Of a stretch of 64,000 bases of DNA, positions 27,849-40,304 are shown piece by piece. Within the stretch, counting starts at the first letter, position 1. Every line of letters starts with the position of its first letter. The notes under the pieces were generated by a model. That model was not told the DNA's origin. It searched no databases and saw nothing but the letters and a program-made list of their open reading frames with translations. A program made the position numbers and the translations under genes. The DNA is taken from the NCBI GenBank assembly GCA_963693085.1, contig OY856411.1, positions 63,968,001 to 64,032,000 on the forward strand. Reading direction: 5' to 3'. Source of the DNA: Alisma plantago-aquatica (lineage: Eukaryota > Streptophyta > Magnoliopsida > Alismatales > Alismataceae).

Positions 27849-29157
27849 ATGATGTCGGGCTCCGCTAGGGCTGCGGACGGAAGTGACTGCCAGGACGATG
27901 GAGTTGTTCTGGGAGACGTAGGAGATGGGGACCCTCCTTGCCAGAACCCCTCAATTCTACTGGGATCGACTGGGATCCACCTGGATTACTCATCCCGTCA
28001 CACAGGACCGCCTCGCAATCATCAGCCCCAGACCTCTTCGATGGATGTCGATTCCACCGCCGACCAACCTTCCTTCCCACCCCTACCGTCCTCCAGCGTA
28101 GCAAATCACTCCAAAACTGCATGAGCCGATCGCAACATGGCCTCGTACAAGGACACGCTGAATAAATCATCTAATGACGGAGCTAGAAAGAAGACTTTCA
28201 TCTTCATAGACGCGGACCAATGTGAAGTTAGCATCCAAGCCAGCGACATCGCGGTGTCCGAGGATGACAGAGTCTCAGCTTTCAGCATATGCAACGAAGT
28301 CTTGGATGAACTCCTGAGGCCGTGGTAGTATACTGTGGTGACCAAGCTCCTTGCCAGAAACATCAGTTACCTAACCCTAAGGGACAGAATCAGAACCATG
28401 TGAAAACCAGTCGGCGGGTTCAACTTGATTGACGTCGCCAATGACTACTACATAGTTCAATTACAGACTGAAGATGATTGCATACATGCTTTAATAGGAG
28501 GTCCTTGGCCTCTCTTCGGTTCATACCTCTCAGTCTAGCATTGGTCTCTAGCCTTCAATCCTGACATCGCATCCCCACCCCGCTTAGTAGCCTGGGTCCG
28601 TATTCCCAACCTCCTGATTCATCTTTATCAGGAAGCTCTTCTCAAAGAAATTGGGGACTATCTGGGCAAGACTATCAAAGTCGATCTCAACACCAAAACC
28701 CATTGCAGAGGTTGGTTCACTAGGATAGCAGTGGAACGGGATATGGCACAACCTCTTATCCCTGTCATCACCATTTCATGTGTTAGATACAGAATCGAAT
28801 ATGAAAACATTCCTTTTATCTGTCTTCACTGTGGTAAAGCCAGACACCTCGAGAAGGACTGCCAAATGAGAATCGTCGTCATAAACGCAACAAGACAGAC
28901 ATGCATTCAGTCTGGGTCGATCATTCCATAGGAACCCCCCAGAAGGGAAGGTTTCACAGAGTCTATCCATGCACAACCAATACAAAGAAGGCCGAAGAAA
29001 ACCCATAATCCACCCCAAGCCAAGGACCAGACCCGCACTACAAATCGCTTCCAAAACCTGGAAGGCACTGAAGAGGAAGACATTACAGAACCTATTGACG
29101 TCGATATAGTAGAATCCTGAGTTACTGAGGGCATTGAGCCATTGACTGGTGTAAAAT
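27849..29157 (+). pseudogene. LINE ORF1 (DUF4283-type RNA-binding protein), broken
   Basis: Begins MMSGSARAADG at 27849. A frameshift near 28125 leads to MASYKDTLNK, followed by a DUF4283-like domain (VGGFNLIDVANDYYIVQL, then GGPWPLFGSYLSV, then a LLIHLYQEALLKEIGDYLGK stretch) and a CCHC knuckle CLHCGKARHLEKDC at about 28821-28862 with all four zinc ligands present. In plant L1 elements this protein binds the element RNA. Premature stops lie at 28326-28328, about 28400 and 28536-28538; two correspond to expected Trp and one to expected Gln. The region after the knuckle to about 29157 is the low-complexity tail. Confidence 0.85.
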
Positions 29158-29567
29158 AAAGCAGCATTACAAGGCCTCCAAGCAAACAACCGAGGGAAAC
29201 CCACCAAAGCAGACCGAAGAGTGGCCGCCACCTGACCCCACCCCTCCCCAACAAACACACCGTTCACAGGACCACACGGCAGCAGTCCCTTCAAGAGACA
29301 CAGTCCTAACAGTAAGAGAAAGCATTTCAACCCCTTTCACCTTAACAAGCTTCAATATGGGAACGCAAGGCCCTCACAGCATGAATTATACTTCATACAG
29401 AAGCCCCTAAAAGCAATTTGTGGGCATCCACCTGCGAAATAGGAAAGTTCTTCAGGCTGGTGACCCTAGCAGAGCATCCACAAGAAAGAGAGGCAAAACC
29501 TCTCTTCTTCAAGACCTTGAGCAAGAAGAACAGGCTATGCACACATCCACCATGGAACCCCCCCCCA

Positions 29568-31973
29568 ATGAAGATTGCTAGCTGGAACATTCAGGGTATC
29601 TACGATGACGATACCCAATCTACTGTCAGACATCTTGTTAAAAAATACCACATTGCTGTTTTGGCTTTGTATGAGTCTAGATGTAGTGGCAATCGTACCC
29701 TTAAGATCATCAAAATCTTGGCTTTCCCCAATCACATAGGGTTGAAGTCATAGGTTTATCAGGTAGAATATGGGTGCTCTGGAAGGCCCACGTCTCTCTT
29801 GAAATTCTATTCTCACACAAACAATTCATCCACTGTAAGATTGATAACCATACGTTGAGCACCTTCATCTATGCGGGTACTACAAGGGGGAGTCGTCGTT
29901 TTCTTTGGCAGCACCTCAATCAACTAGCGTCATCAATTTCCCTGCCTTGGATTGTGGTAGGGGACTTTAATGTCATAATGCACCCCTCTGAGAAATTTGG
30001 AGGTGCACCCTTCGAAGCGGCGAATGCTAGAGATTTCACCGATGTCGTGGACACCTGCGACCTCCACGATATGGGTGCTCAAGGAGCTCGCACCACCTTC
30101 AGACGAGGCCTTCTCCACAAAAGACTTGACCGGGCACTGGGTAATCCAGCCTGGATTGAGTCAAACCTCTCCTTCTCCATCCAAGTTCTTGAGCGATGCC
30201 ATTCTGACCATGCTCCCATCCTCATTGCTGACTCACATCATAAACATACACCACCAAATCTGCTACGCACATCTTCAAGATGGGATGAGGACGCAAGCTT
30301 TAAACCCTTTCTCCACTCTACTTAGAACTCCTCTTCTCATCTCCATGAGGCAGCCAAGGCATTCCTCATGCAAGCGTCAACCTGGGATAACCAGAGAAGA
30401 AAGAAGGAATGTTGTGACAAGGAACAAATTAGCAACAAAATCAAATGGAACCAGCTCCAACTTGCCCTCCTACCTAATCCCACACTGGTTGTAGTGACTC
30501 TTGATCTTCAAATCCAGTTATATGAGATCCTTAGAAGAGAGGAAACTGAATGGAGACAGATGGATAGATGTGATTGGGTGAAACTAGGAGACAACAACAC
30601 AAAGTTTTTTCATTCCCTTATTAAAGCCTGAAGACAATGCAATCACATCTCCAAACTTAAAGACACTGTCGGCCAATGGGTCAATGACCCTCAAGCTTTA
30701 AAACAACTAATTATTTCTTTCTTCGCAGGGGTTTATCAAGAAACAACCTCTATTGAGCACCACCAAAATTCTCAAAGCTTCCCCGGATGCTTTCCCTCTC
30801 TATCTGAGATGTCTCTATTATTGCTGTCTAGCGTTCCCTCACAGGAGGAAATCTGGGTGGCTCTCAGCTCTATGGCACCTCTCAAGGCCCCCAAACTAGA
30901 TGGAATAGATGCCTCTTTTCTATAGAAACACTGGCCCCTTCTCAAAGAACAGATATGCAATTTCGTCACTGGACCTTTTGAAGGACACAATCTCATTGAC
31001 TCGACTGCTGATTCCACCCTCATTCTCATTATGAAAGTCAGTTCACCTGAATCATTCTCCCAGCTTTGCCCCATTTCACTGAACAACATTTGCACAAAGC
31101 TCCTCTCTAGGGTCATTACAACTCACATAAAATCGCTTCTCAATTCTTGGATTTCTCCGTTCCAATCTAGTTTTATCTCGGGCAGGAATATCGGAGACAA
31201 CATTGCACTCATGCAAGAGATCATCCATTCAATGGAGTCCAAGAATTCCAAGAAACACTTCATGGTGATCAAACTCGATCTCATGAAATCCTTTGACAAG
31301 CTCAGTTGTCCATTTATTAAGGACACCTTGACCCGGACTCCAATCCCGAGCAACATAATTGCTATTATTATGCAGATCATCAAATCTGGCACCACCCGCA
31401 TTCTCTGGAATGGCGATATTATCGGATCGTTCAAACCATCTTGCGGCGTCAAGCAAGGAGATCATTTATCTCCCTACATTTTCGTTCTATGCCTTGAACG
31501 GTTCTTCAACTCATTAATGAAAAGCTTGCTGAAGGCTCCTGGAAACCCATCACGCTTACTAGAGACAAACTACATTTTACCCATGTTAGCTTTGTAGATG
31601 ATATCCTCCTCTTTGGGGAAGCCTCGATCTCCCAAGCCAGAATGATAAAACAATGCCTTCAGATGTTCAGCTTGGCCTCTGGATAGTTCCTCTCTCATGA
31701 AAAATCATCGATCTTCTTCTCCACCAACATGCCTCGTCGTGTCCGGGCCCATATTTGCAGATCCTTTTGGATCCAGGAAACTGCCAACCTTGGAAGGCAT
31801 CTAGGAAACCCTATTATTCACAAACGCAAAAGCAAGGAGCATTTCCTTTTCCTTGTTGAAAAAATCTAGAACCAAATTAACTGCTGGCAACATAGGCTTC
31901 TGTCCTCGGCAGGACGCATTACCCTATCCAAGGCGGTTCTTCTTTCTCAAGCATGCTACTCTATGCAAGCCAC
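29568..31973 (+). pseudogene. LINE ORF2 first part: AP endonuclease and reverse transcriptase, broken
   Basis: The start is the ATG at 29568 (MKIASWNIQG, the classic L1 endonuclease N-terminus). Endonuclease motifs GDFNVI (about 29959) and SDHAPI (about 30203) are intact. RT motifs follow: LCPISLNN, KLDLMKSFD (about 31270), GVKQGDHLSPY (about 31441) and FVDDILLF (31591 on), with the catalytic Asp pair present. The frame is broken by a stop and shift near 29751, by stops at 30323-30325, 30629-30631, 30923-30925 and 31684-31686, and by a frameshift near 31540. It ends at the LTR-element insertion and continues at 40305. Confidence 0.9.
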
Positions 31974-33481
31974 TATAAAGAAGTGATATCAATCCACCTC
32001 TCTACTAATAACAATGGTAAACAAAACACATTTTGGATAGCAGCGGAGGATAAAAATTTCAGACTATATTCAATTTAAATAAAGTGTACATAAAAAAATC
32101 TCCCAATATGGGTGTACATGCTTTATATAAAAAGAGGATCTAAGTAGAGGGAAGTCTAAACTACTCTACTTTTGTCTCCAAGCAACATATCCATCAACTA
32201 GTCCATGTCAACACTAAGATATGCATGCCTTATCCATCACCTTGCTCCACATCTGGGTGGTTGGGAAAGCACCCAGCAAGAGGGAAGGAAAATAAAAGTA
32301 TGTGTCACTAAACTATTCTAAGATAGTAAGATAATAAAAGTATGTAAAATAAGTCTAGGGTTCATAATATGATGAGACATCAAGAGTATGAGGCTTTAAT
32401 TAAGGAAACTTGCCAATAACAAAAATAAATAAAGGATTTGCATGTAAATTAATATGTCTACCTAACTAAGTAGGGTTGAGGCACCTACCAAACCTCTAAC
32501 CTTAGGTGAGGGGAGAATAAGACATTCCCAGTCACCTATAATACTATGGGGAGAATTATAAACATTCCGCTAGGGTGATTATATACATGCCCTCTGTGGG
32601 TGGTTGTACATAAGTACAACTACTTTACAATTAAATAGAACATATAACTACATGCTAGCAAAAGAGTTATGGCAAGATTAATCAAAGGATTTATACAACA
32701 TGGCAGTGGGGTATAAAAACTCAAACAAGATAATACTACAAATGATTTTGAGGCACGAATAAATTAGGTTTTAAGAATAATGGATTAAGTCAGGTTAAGC
32801 CTCATTAGGGAACATAGGTAATGGTATAAATAATTTCCCAACTGAAGGTGTAGATGCACATACCTCTTTTCACACATAAAGGTTAACTTGAATAGTATAC
32901 TTTGGTCCACAAAGTCAACTTTATATCCTATAAACACATTATGTATATTAGCCAAGTCAAAGTGAACATATTCGTTCCTATTATATTTTTATATTATTAT
33001 CACCCAATTCCCGACCATGTAATGTCATGTTAGGGTTTATGATTTTAATCTTTGTTGAGATAATATTTGATACTTTACATATCCATCTTAGTTCTAGTTA
33101 CCAATATTTAGTCACATAAGTTTATGTAACTCATATATATGTGGATAATAATATATATGCTTTCCAATATAGGTTTAATGATGTGAGTCCATATTATTCC
33201 TAACATCATGCTTACCATGTTTATTGGTGTAAGTATATTCCATATGAATATTTATTAGGTTCACTAATATACACATGCTTTGATCCAACTAACATGTCAT
33301 CTACATATATGTTTATAAAAGTATATTCCTTTACACATTATTATCTCTTTTTTTTACTATTTAATTCCTAAGAAGACAATATCGTTAGATGAATTCTTAT
33401 ATAGATTTCAAGTTCCCTTGGATTAATTTAGATGATAGTGTTCCCTAGATCCATATGTATTTCTAATTATCATGTAATCCA

Positions 33482-33515
<34 letters not shown>

Positions 33516-35117
33516 GTAAAGGATACATTAACACAAGGATACACCCACTAATGATTCTTAGAGTTTGGTAAGTATACAATAAGCAATTAGGGTAATTCAT
33601 TAATCATTTTAGATATCAATCTACCCGGGTCTTATACAACATCTTTTATTTAATATCAAGTTTCCACTTTAACGTATCATTACATGTTTGATTTCATGCA
33701 ATCTAATATTTACATTTGTATACAACAAAGTTGATAGGTAAGATAATTGACTAGTTCATGTCATGGTTTTAAATAACTAGATCATCCTTACTCCATACTT
33801 ATCCCATCTTTATAATCTATTTTCTAAAACAAAACTATTGAAAGTGAAATGAAGACTTACATGTATAGAGTTACCATGGGAGTTGCATGTCTGGTTGATT
33901 CACAACAAGATGGGGACCCAAGCACATCATCACGTTCTCTATGATCATGTGACCCAGGAAGAAGCAACATGTAATGAGTCACCATTGTTAGGTTGAATAG
34001 AGGTGTTTGCAGACATCATGGTGTTGCAGATCTAGTGGTTATGAATGACGGCGTCATTGTCAAGGTTGACGACGTTGCACTTGGTGGCTACGATGCCCTG
34101 CTGTCAGTGTGTGATGGCGTCAGGGTTGCTCTGGAAGTGGTGTTGTGGACGTCGGGGCGTCACAGCATCAGGGCGTCGCAACATCAAAAGGGTAGGTGGT
34201 AGTGATGCTAACGCAGTGTTGAGACGTCGGTTGGGCAGATGTTAGTAACACCGACGCATCGTCGGGGGTTGCTGGGCGTCGAGGATTAGACGGGAAGGTG
34301 TTATCCTTTTAATTTATTAGAGGCATCTAGAAACCTTCTAAAAATATGAAACTTGGTATTCAAGTAATAATAAATGTTAGGAACACATTTTTGAGATTAA
34401 TTAATTTCTATCAACATATATTTAATATTTTTGGTCTTTAAATCATTTTCTCTCTCCTGAATAAAATAAAATATTAAACATTGGCCAAATTAAATGAAAA
34501 TTTGCCCAAAGGATTATTTTTGTGTTTAGAATACGAATTTGGAGTTAGTTTTCTATTTTAAGTGCATTAAAAATATTTTATTTCACGTTATTGGCATATT
34601 TCCTATTTTCTTGTATTAAAGGCATTATATATTTATTTATTATCCAAATTCGATGATACTTGGCCATTAAGCAACTTTTAAGTCAAGAAAGCGAAATTGA
34701 TATCCAAATTATCTTCTTGGGTTTCCAATTATAATTTATGGTGTAATATATTTCTCATTATCCTCTCTTATCCATTAAATCCCATATTACTTCTAATTAT
34801 TGCATTTATCTTCTCCTTTATATAAAATTCGTATTTTCTATTATTTCTCTTCTTCTAGGAAGTGCTAGAAAGTTCTAGGACGAAATATCTTATTCTTTTT
34901 ATTGCTTAGTGTACAATTTACACTTTAGGCTCATTATTTAAAATCTAACTAAGGTATTTATGCATACAACCCTATATCAAGAATATATGGGAAACATTTA
35001 TCCAATAACCATCATAATCTCCACAAATTACACAAAAAGGCCAAAGAAGATAGGAATGAAAGGAAAAGATGAAAAAGAGGACCAAAAGGCAAAATGCCCA
35101 GATTTCAGTATGTTACA
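31974..35117 (-). repeat. Left (3') LTR of LARD-like element
   Basis: 3144 bases, paired with 37134-40299 with scattered substitutions and small indels. It contains an AT tract at 33484-33513 and a GC-richer patch with repeated GACGTC/GGGCGTC words at about 34040-34300. Confidence 0.92.
33484..33513. repeat. (AT)n microsatellite in left LTR
   Basis: About 30 bases; the matching tract in the right LTR is about 38 bases. Confidence 0.95.
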
Positions 35118-37133
35118 GCACTCCATCCCTTAAAGAGGATTTCGTTCCCGAAATCACTAGCAATTAGGAAAGGGTGAGTGTGCAACCTCACATCACAAAA
35201 CTTCAGGTTGTTCCTCCACCAAAACATATACTTCAACTACACCTAAGGGTTCAGAAACTTCACATACAGCTCATCATAGGTTGGGTTCTCAAGGATCACT
35301 TAGGGTTCCACTATTAAGACATTCTTTTTATGGGATTTAACATTATTTACATTTTTGACCCATTAACATTATATTCATTATGGTAACACATTGTCATCAT
35401 TATATTAATTATGTCATATCACATTCACTTAGTTGCCAAAAAGAATTATATTTCATTATTATGCATAATTAGAGGTTACTCAATTATCTCAACATTCATT
35501 ATTATATTTGATCATTGTCCTTAATAATTCAGATTTATACTTTATTATCCCCATATTACCACTTTATTAATTATAACAAATTATTTTACATGAATATAAG
35601 ATATTCTATCCAATTTGTCGTTAAGCATACAATTATTTCAATTAATGTCACATTAGTTACTTATATTCATATTAACGTTGTCACAAGGTCACAATATCTT
35701 TATTGCTCACATTAATGTCATCATTAATCATTATTCATATTTATTCATTTATATTATTGATTTTGCACATTTATGTGAATTCCAATCATCTCATATTCAT
35801 ATTGAATCCATTATATGTATTTTAATGATCAAGGTGGAACATATGTCATATTAATGATTTAATTCACATTAAGTGACTAATAACATGTATATTAGTTAAC
35901 AAGGTAACATGTGTTTTATATTAATGACTTGATTAATAAGTGGTTAGATGATTATATATATATCATTTCTGTGTATCAAGGTATATTAACTGATTGTAGC
36001 ACTTAACATCATCAATGTATCATGAAAGGCATTAAAGATGTATAGATTAGGGTTAGATATTACAACTTAGGGTTTAGGTCAACATGACCATTATATTGCA
36101 CTTATTCATTTCTTGGCATGCATTAAGTTATGAATTATAACCTTACTCGTCATATCATTAGGGTTTATTGGTTCATGACATTTATTAACATCTTACTTAT
36201 TGACAATTAGCATTGATATTCATGTTATGTGCATTGGATATTCATTAGGGTTCAAGCATATGATTTATTCCTTAGATGATAATTATGTGTTCATTAATAT
36301 ATAAACAAGCATGTTAGGGTTACAACTATTAACTTTTTGGTCAAAACTAAGGATCTGAGCATACTAACCTCCTATCTATGGAGTTAGGGTTTCTAAAGAT
36401 AGATTAAGATGTTATAGGGTTCCATCCCCCTAAAGAGGATTTCGTCCACAAAATCTAACCACTTGAACATCATCAACTAACCATACTCCACCCCTTAAAA
36501 GGTTCGACCTATCAAGCCAAACTACATTGGGGTTAAAGGATAAGTCTAACTAAACCATTATCAAGATCCATCACACTTCCATTGCGCATTCTGATATTCT
36601 CACAAACACCCAAACTCTAAGGTCTAGGTTCTAGAGACATAAGAAACTATCTTGGTATCCATCCTCAAACAAAACAACTTAGGGTTCCCAAAGATATATA
36701 TCATAGAAGTCTAAGGTTACTATTGCCTAAAAGCAAACTATTTCAGGCAATTTGTATCAGCACAGGCTAGGCTGGTATCATATGGGCACGGGAGTCCTCG
36801 TATACCAAGATAGTGGTGCGGAGGAAAATTTTGCCAGCCCCCGAAACCCTGATCCTTTCTAGACACCCTTGCTTCAACTGCATGCCCTAATAGTTGCCTA
36901 AAGGCAAACCTAACCAACATCAAGTTATGCATATTTTAATTATAAGTATTTTAGGATTTTATTCATCAAGGTTCTAATGTTGAACTATTGGTTCCTAAGT
37001 CAACCTATCAACAAGGTAGATCAAATCTAGGCAAACATGTCACTTAAAGGAAACTATGCAAGTCTAGGGTTCTAATTAGGGAGACAAACTGAAATAGTCA
37101 AAGATCCGACTACCATTGGCTCTGATACCTTGT
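35118..37133 (-). other. Internal region of LARD-like element, non-coding
   Basis: 2.0 kb with no gag or pol motif in any frame. Reading on the minus strand it begins with the primer-binding site, then a leader whose 36740-36870 part matches 1660-1770 of gypsy element 1, then AT-rich sequence with many ATTAATG and TAGGGTTT words. It ends in a purine tract (AAGGGATGGAGTGC) next to the left LTR. Confidence 0.8.
37117..37130 (-). other. Primer-binding site of LARD-like element
   Basis: On the minus strand the site reads AGGTATCAGAGCC, one base from the initiator-Met tRNA complement TGGTATCAGAGCC, a few bases from the right LTR. Confidence 0.85.
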
Positions 37134-38641
37134 TGTAAAGAAGTGAAATCAATCCAACCTCTCTACTAATAACAATGGTAAACAAAATCCAATTTGGATA
37201 GCAGCAGAAGAAAAAAAATTCTGACTATATTCAATTTAAATAAAGTGTACATAAAAAAATCTCCCAATATGGGTGTACATGCTTTATACAAAAAAAGGAT
37301 CTAAGTAGAGGGAAGTCTAAACTACTCCACTTTTGTCTGCAAGCAACATATCCATCAGCTAGTCCATGTCAACACTAAGATCTTCATGCCTTATCCATCA
37401 CCTTGCTCCACATCTGGGTGGTTGGGAAAGCACCCAGTAAGAGGGAAGGAAAATAAAAGTATGCGTCACTAAACTATTCTAAGATAGTAAGATAAGAAAA
37501 GTATGTAAAAGAAGGATAGGGTTCATCATAAGATGAGACATCAAGAGTATGAGGCTTTAAGTAAGGAAACTTGCCAATAACAAAATTAAATAAAGGATTG
37601 GCATGTAAATTAATATGTCTACCTAACTAAGTAGGGTTGAGGCACCTACCGGACCTCTAACCTTAGGTGAGGGGAGAATAAGACATTCCCAGTCACCTAT
37701 AATATTATGGGGAGAATTATAAACATTCCCCTAGGGCGATTATATACATGCCCTCTGTGGGTGGTTGTACATAAGTACCACTACTTTACAATTAAATAGA
37801 ACATATAACTACATGCTAGCAAAAGAGTTATGGCAAGATTAATCAAAGGATTTATACAACATGGTAGTGGGGTATAAAAACCCAAACAAGATAATACTAC
37901 AAATGATTTTGAGGCAGGAATAAATTAGGTTTTAAGAATAATGGATTAAGTCAGGTTAAGCCTCATTAGGGAACATAGGTAATGGTATAAATAATTTCCC
38001 AACTGAAGGTGTAGATGCACATACCTATTTTCACACATAAAGGTTAACTTGAATAGTATACTTTGGTCCACAAAGTCAACTTTAAATCCTAGAAACACAT
38101 TATGTATATTAGCCAAGTCAAAGTGAACATATTCGTTCCTATTATATTTTTATATTATTATCACCCAATTCCCGACCATGTAATGTCATGTTAGGGTTTA
38201 TGATTTTAATCTTTGTTGAGATAACATGTGATGCTTTACATATCCATCTTAGTTCTAGTTACCAATATTTAGTCACATAAGTTTATGTAACTCATATATA
38301 TGTGGATAATAATATATATGCTTCCAATATAGGTTTAATGATGTGAGTCCATATTATTCCTAACATCATGCTTACTATGTTTATTGGTGTAAGTATATTC
38401 CATATGAATATTTATTAGGTTCACTAATATACACATGCTTTGATCCAATTAACATGTCATCTACATATATGTTTATAAAAGTATATTCCTTTACACATTA
38501 TTATCTCTTTTTTTTACTATTTAATTGCTAAGAAGACAATATCGTTAGATGAATTCTTATATAGATTTCAAGTTCCCTTGGATTAATTTAGATGAGAGTG
38601 TTCCCTAGATACATATGTATTTCTAATTATCATGTAATCCA

Positions 38642-38683
<42 letters not shown>

Positions 38684-40299
38684 GTAAAGGATACATTAAC
38701 ACAAGGATACACCCACTAATGATTCTTAGAGTTTGGTAAGTATACAATAAGCAATTAGGGTGATTCATTAATCATTTTGGATATCAATCTACCCGGGTCT
38801 TATACAACATATTTTATTTAATATCAAGGTTCCACTTTAACGTATCATTACATGTTTGATTTTATGCAATCTAATATTTACATTTGTATACAACAAAGTT
38901 GATAGGTAAGATAATTGACTATTTCATGTCATGGTTTTAAATAACTAGATTATCCTTACTCCATACTTATCCCATCTTTATAATCTATTTTCTAAAACAA
39001 AACTATTGAAAGTGAAATGAAGACTTGAATGTATAGAGTTACCATGGGAGTTGCATGTCTGGTTGATTCACAACAAGATGGGGACCCAAGCACATCATCA
39101 CGTTCTCTATGATCATGTGACCCAAGAAGAAGCAACATGTAATGAGTCACCATCGTCAGGTTGAATAGAGGTGTTTGCAGACATCATGGTGTTGTAGATC
39201 TAGTGGTTGTGAATGACAGTGTCATTGTCAAGGTTGATGACGTTGCACTTGGTGGCTACGATGCCCTGCTATTAGTGTGTGATGGCGTCAGGGTTGCTCT
39301 GGAAGTGGTGTTGTAGACGTCGGGGAGTCAGGGCGTCGGGGCATCACAACATCAGGGCAATGCAGCGTCAAAAGGGTAGGTAGTATTGATGCTACCACAG
39401 TGTTGAGACGTCGGTTGGGCAGATGTTAGTAACACCGACGCAGCGTCGGGGGTTGCTGGACGTCGAGGGTCAGACGGGAAGGTGTTATACTTTTAATTTA
39501 TTAGAGGCATCTAGAAACCTTATAAAAGTATGAAACTTGGTATACAAGTAATAATAAATGTTAGGAACACGTTTTTGAGATTAATTAATTTCTATCAACA
39601 TATATTTAATATTTTTGGTCTTTAAATCATTTTCTCTCTCCTAAATAAAATAAAATATTAAACATTGGCCAAATTAAATGCAAATTTGCCCAAAGGATTA
39701 TTTTTGTGTTTAGAATACGAATTTGGAGTTAGTTTTCTATTTTGAGTGCATTAAATATTTTATTTCACTTTATTGGCATATTTCCTATTTTCTTGTATTA
39801 AAGGCATTATATATATATTTATTATCCAAATTAGATGATACTTGGCCATTAAGCAACTTTTAAGTCAAGAAAACGAAATTGATATCCAAATTATCTTCTT
39901 GGGTTTCCAATTATAATTTTTGGTGTAATATATTTCTCATTATCCTCTCTTATCCATTAAATCCCATATGACTTCTAATTATTGCATTTATCTTCTCCTT
40001 TATATAAAATTCATATTTTCTCTTATTTATCTTATTCTAGGAAGTGCTAGAAAGTTCTAGGATGAAATATCTTATTCTTTTTATTTCTTAGTGTACAATT
40101 TACACTTTAGGCTCATTATCTAAAATCTAACTGAGGTATTTGTGCATACAACCCTATATCAAGAATATATGGGAAACATTTATCCAATAACCATCATAAT
40201 CTCCACAAATTACACAAAAAGGCCAAAGAAGATAGGAATGAAAGGAAAAGATGAAAAAAAGGACCAAAAGGCAAAATGCCCAGATTTCGGTATGTTACA
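37134..40299 (-). repeat. Right (5') LTR of LARD-like element
   Basis: 3166 bases from TGTAAAG to TTACA, next to target duplication GCCAC at 40300. The open frame at 40142-40396 crosses the LTR end into the LINE and is a coincidence. Confidence 0.92.
38644..38681. repeat. (AT)n microsatellite in right LTR
   Basis: About 38 bases, the counterpart of 33484-33513. Confidence 0.95.
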
Positions 40300-40304
40300 G
40301 CCAC

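Larger units (their letters stand above)
31974..40299 (-). mobile_element. Non-autonomous LTR retrotransposon (LARD-like), minus strand
   Basis: Two 3.1-kb LTRs flank only 2.0 kb of internal sequence without coding capacity. The element is bounded by GCCAC at 31969-31973 and 40300-40304, a perfect 5-bp target duplication that interrupts a LINE codon. Orientation comes from the primer-binding site at the right LTR and the purine tract at the left one. LTR ends are TGTAA...TTACA; the left start has mutated to TATAA. It must have been moved by proteins of another gypsy element; its leader shares sequence with gypsy element 1. Confidence 0.9.

Noticed and set aside
28776..29330. 184-codon minus-strand frame
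   Set aside because: It lies antisense to LINE ORF1, whose DUF4283 and zinc-knuckle motifs are on the other strand; no domain of its own.
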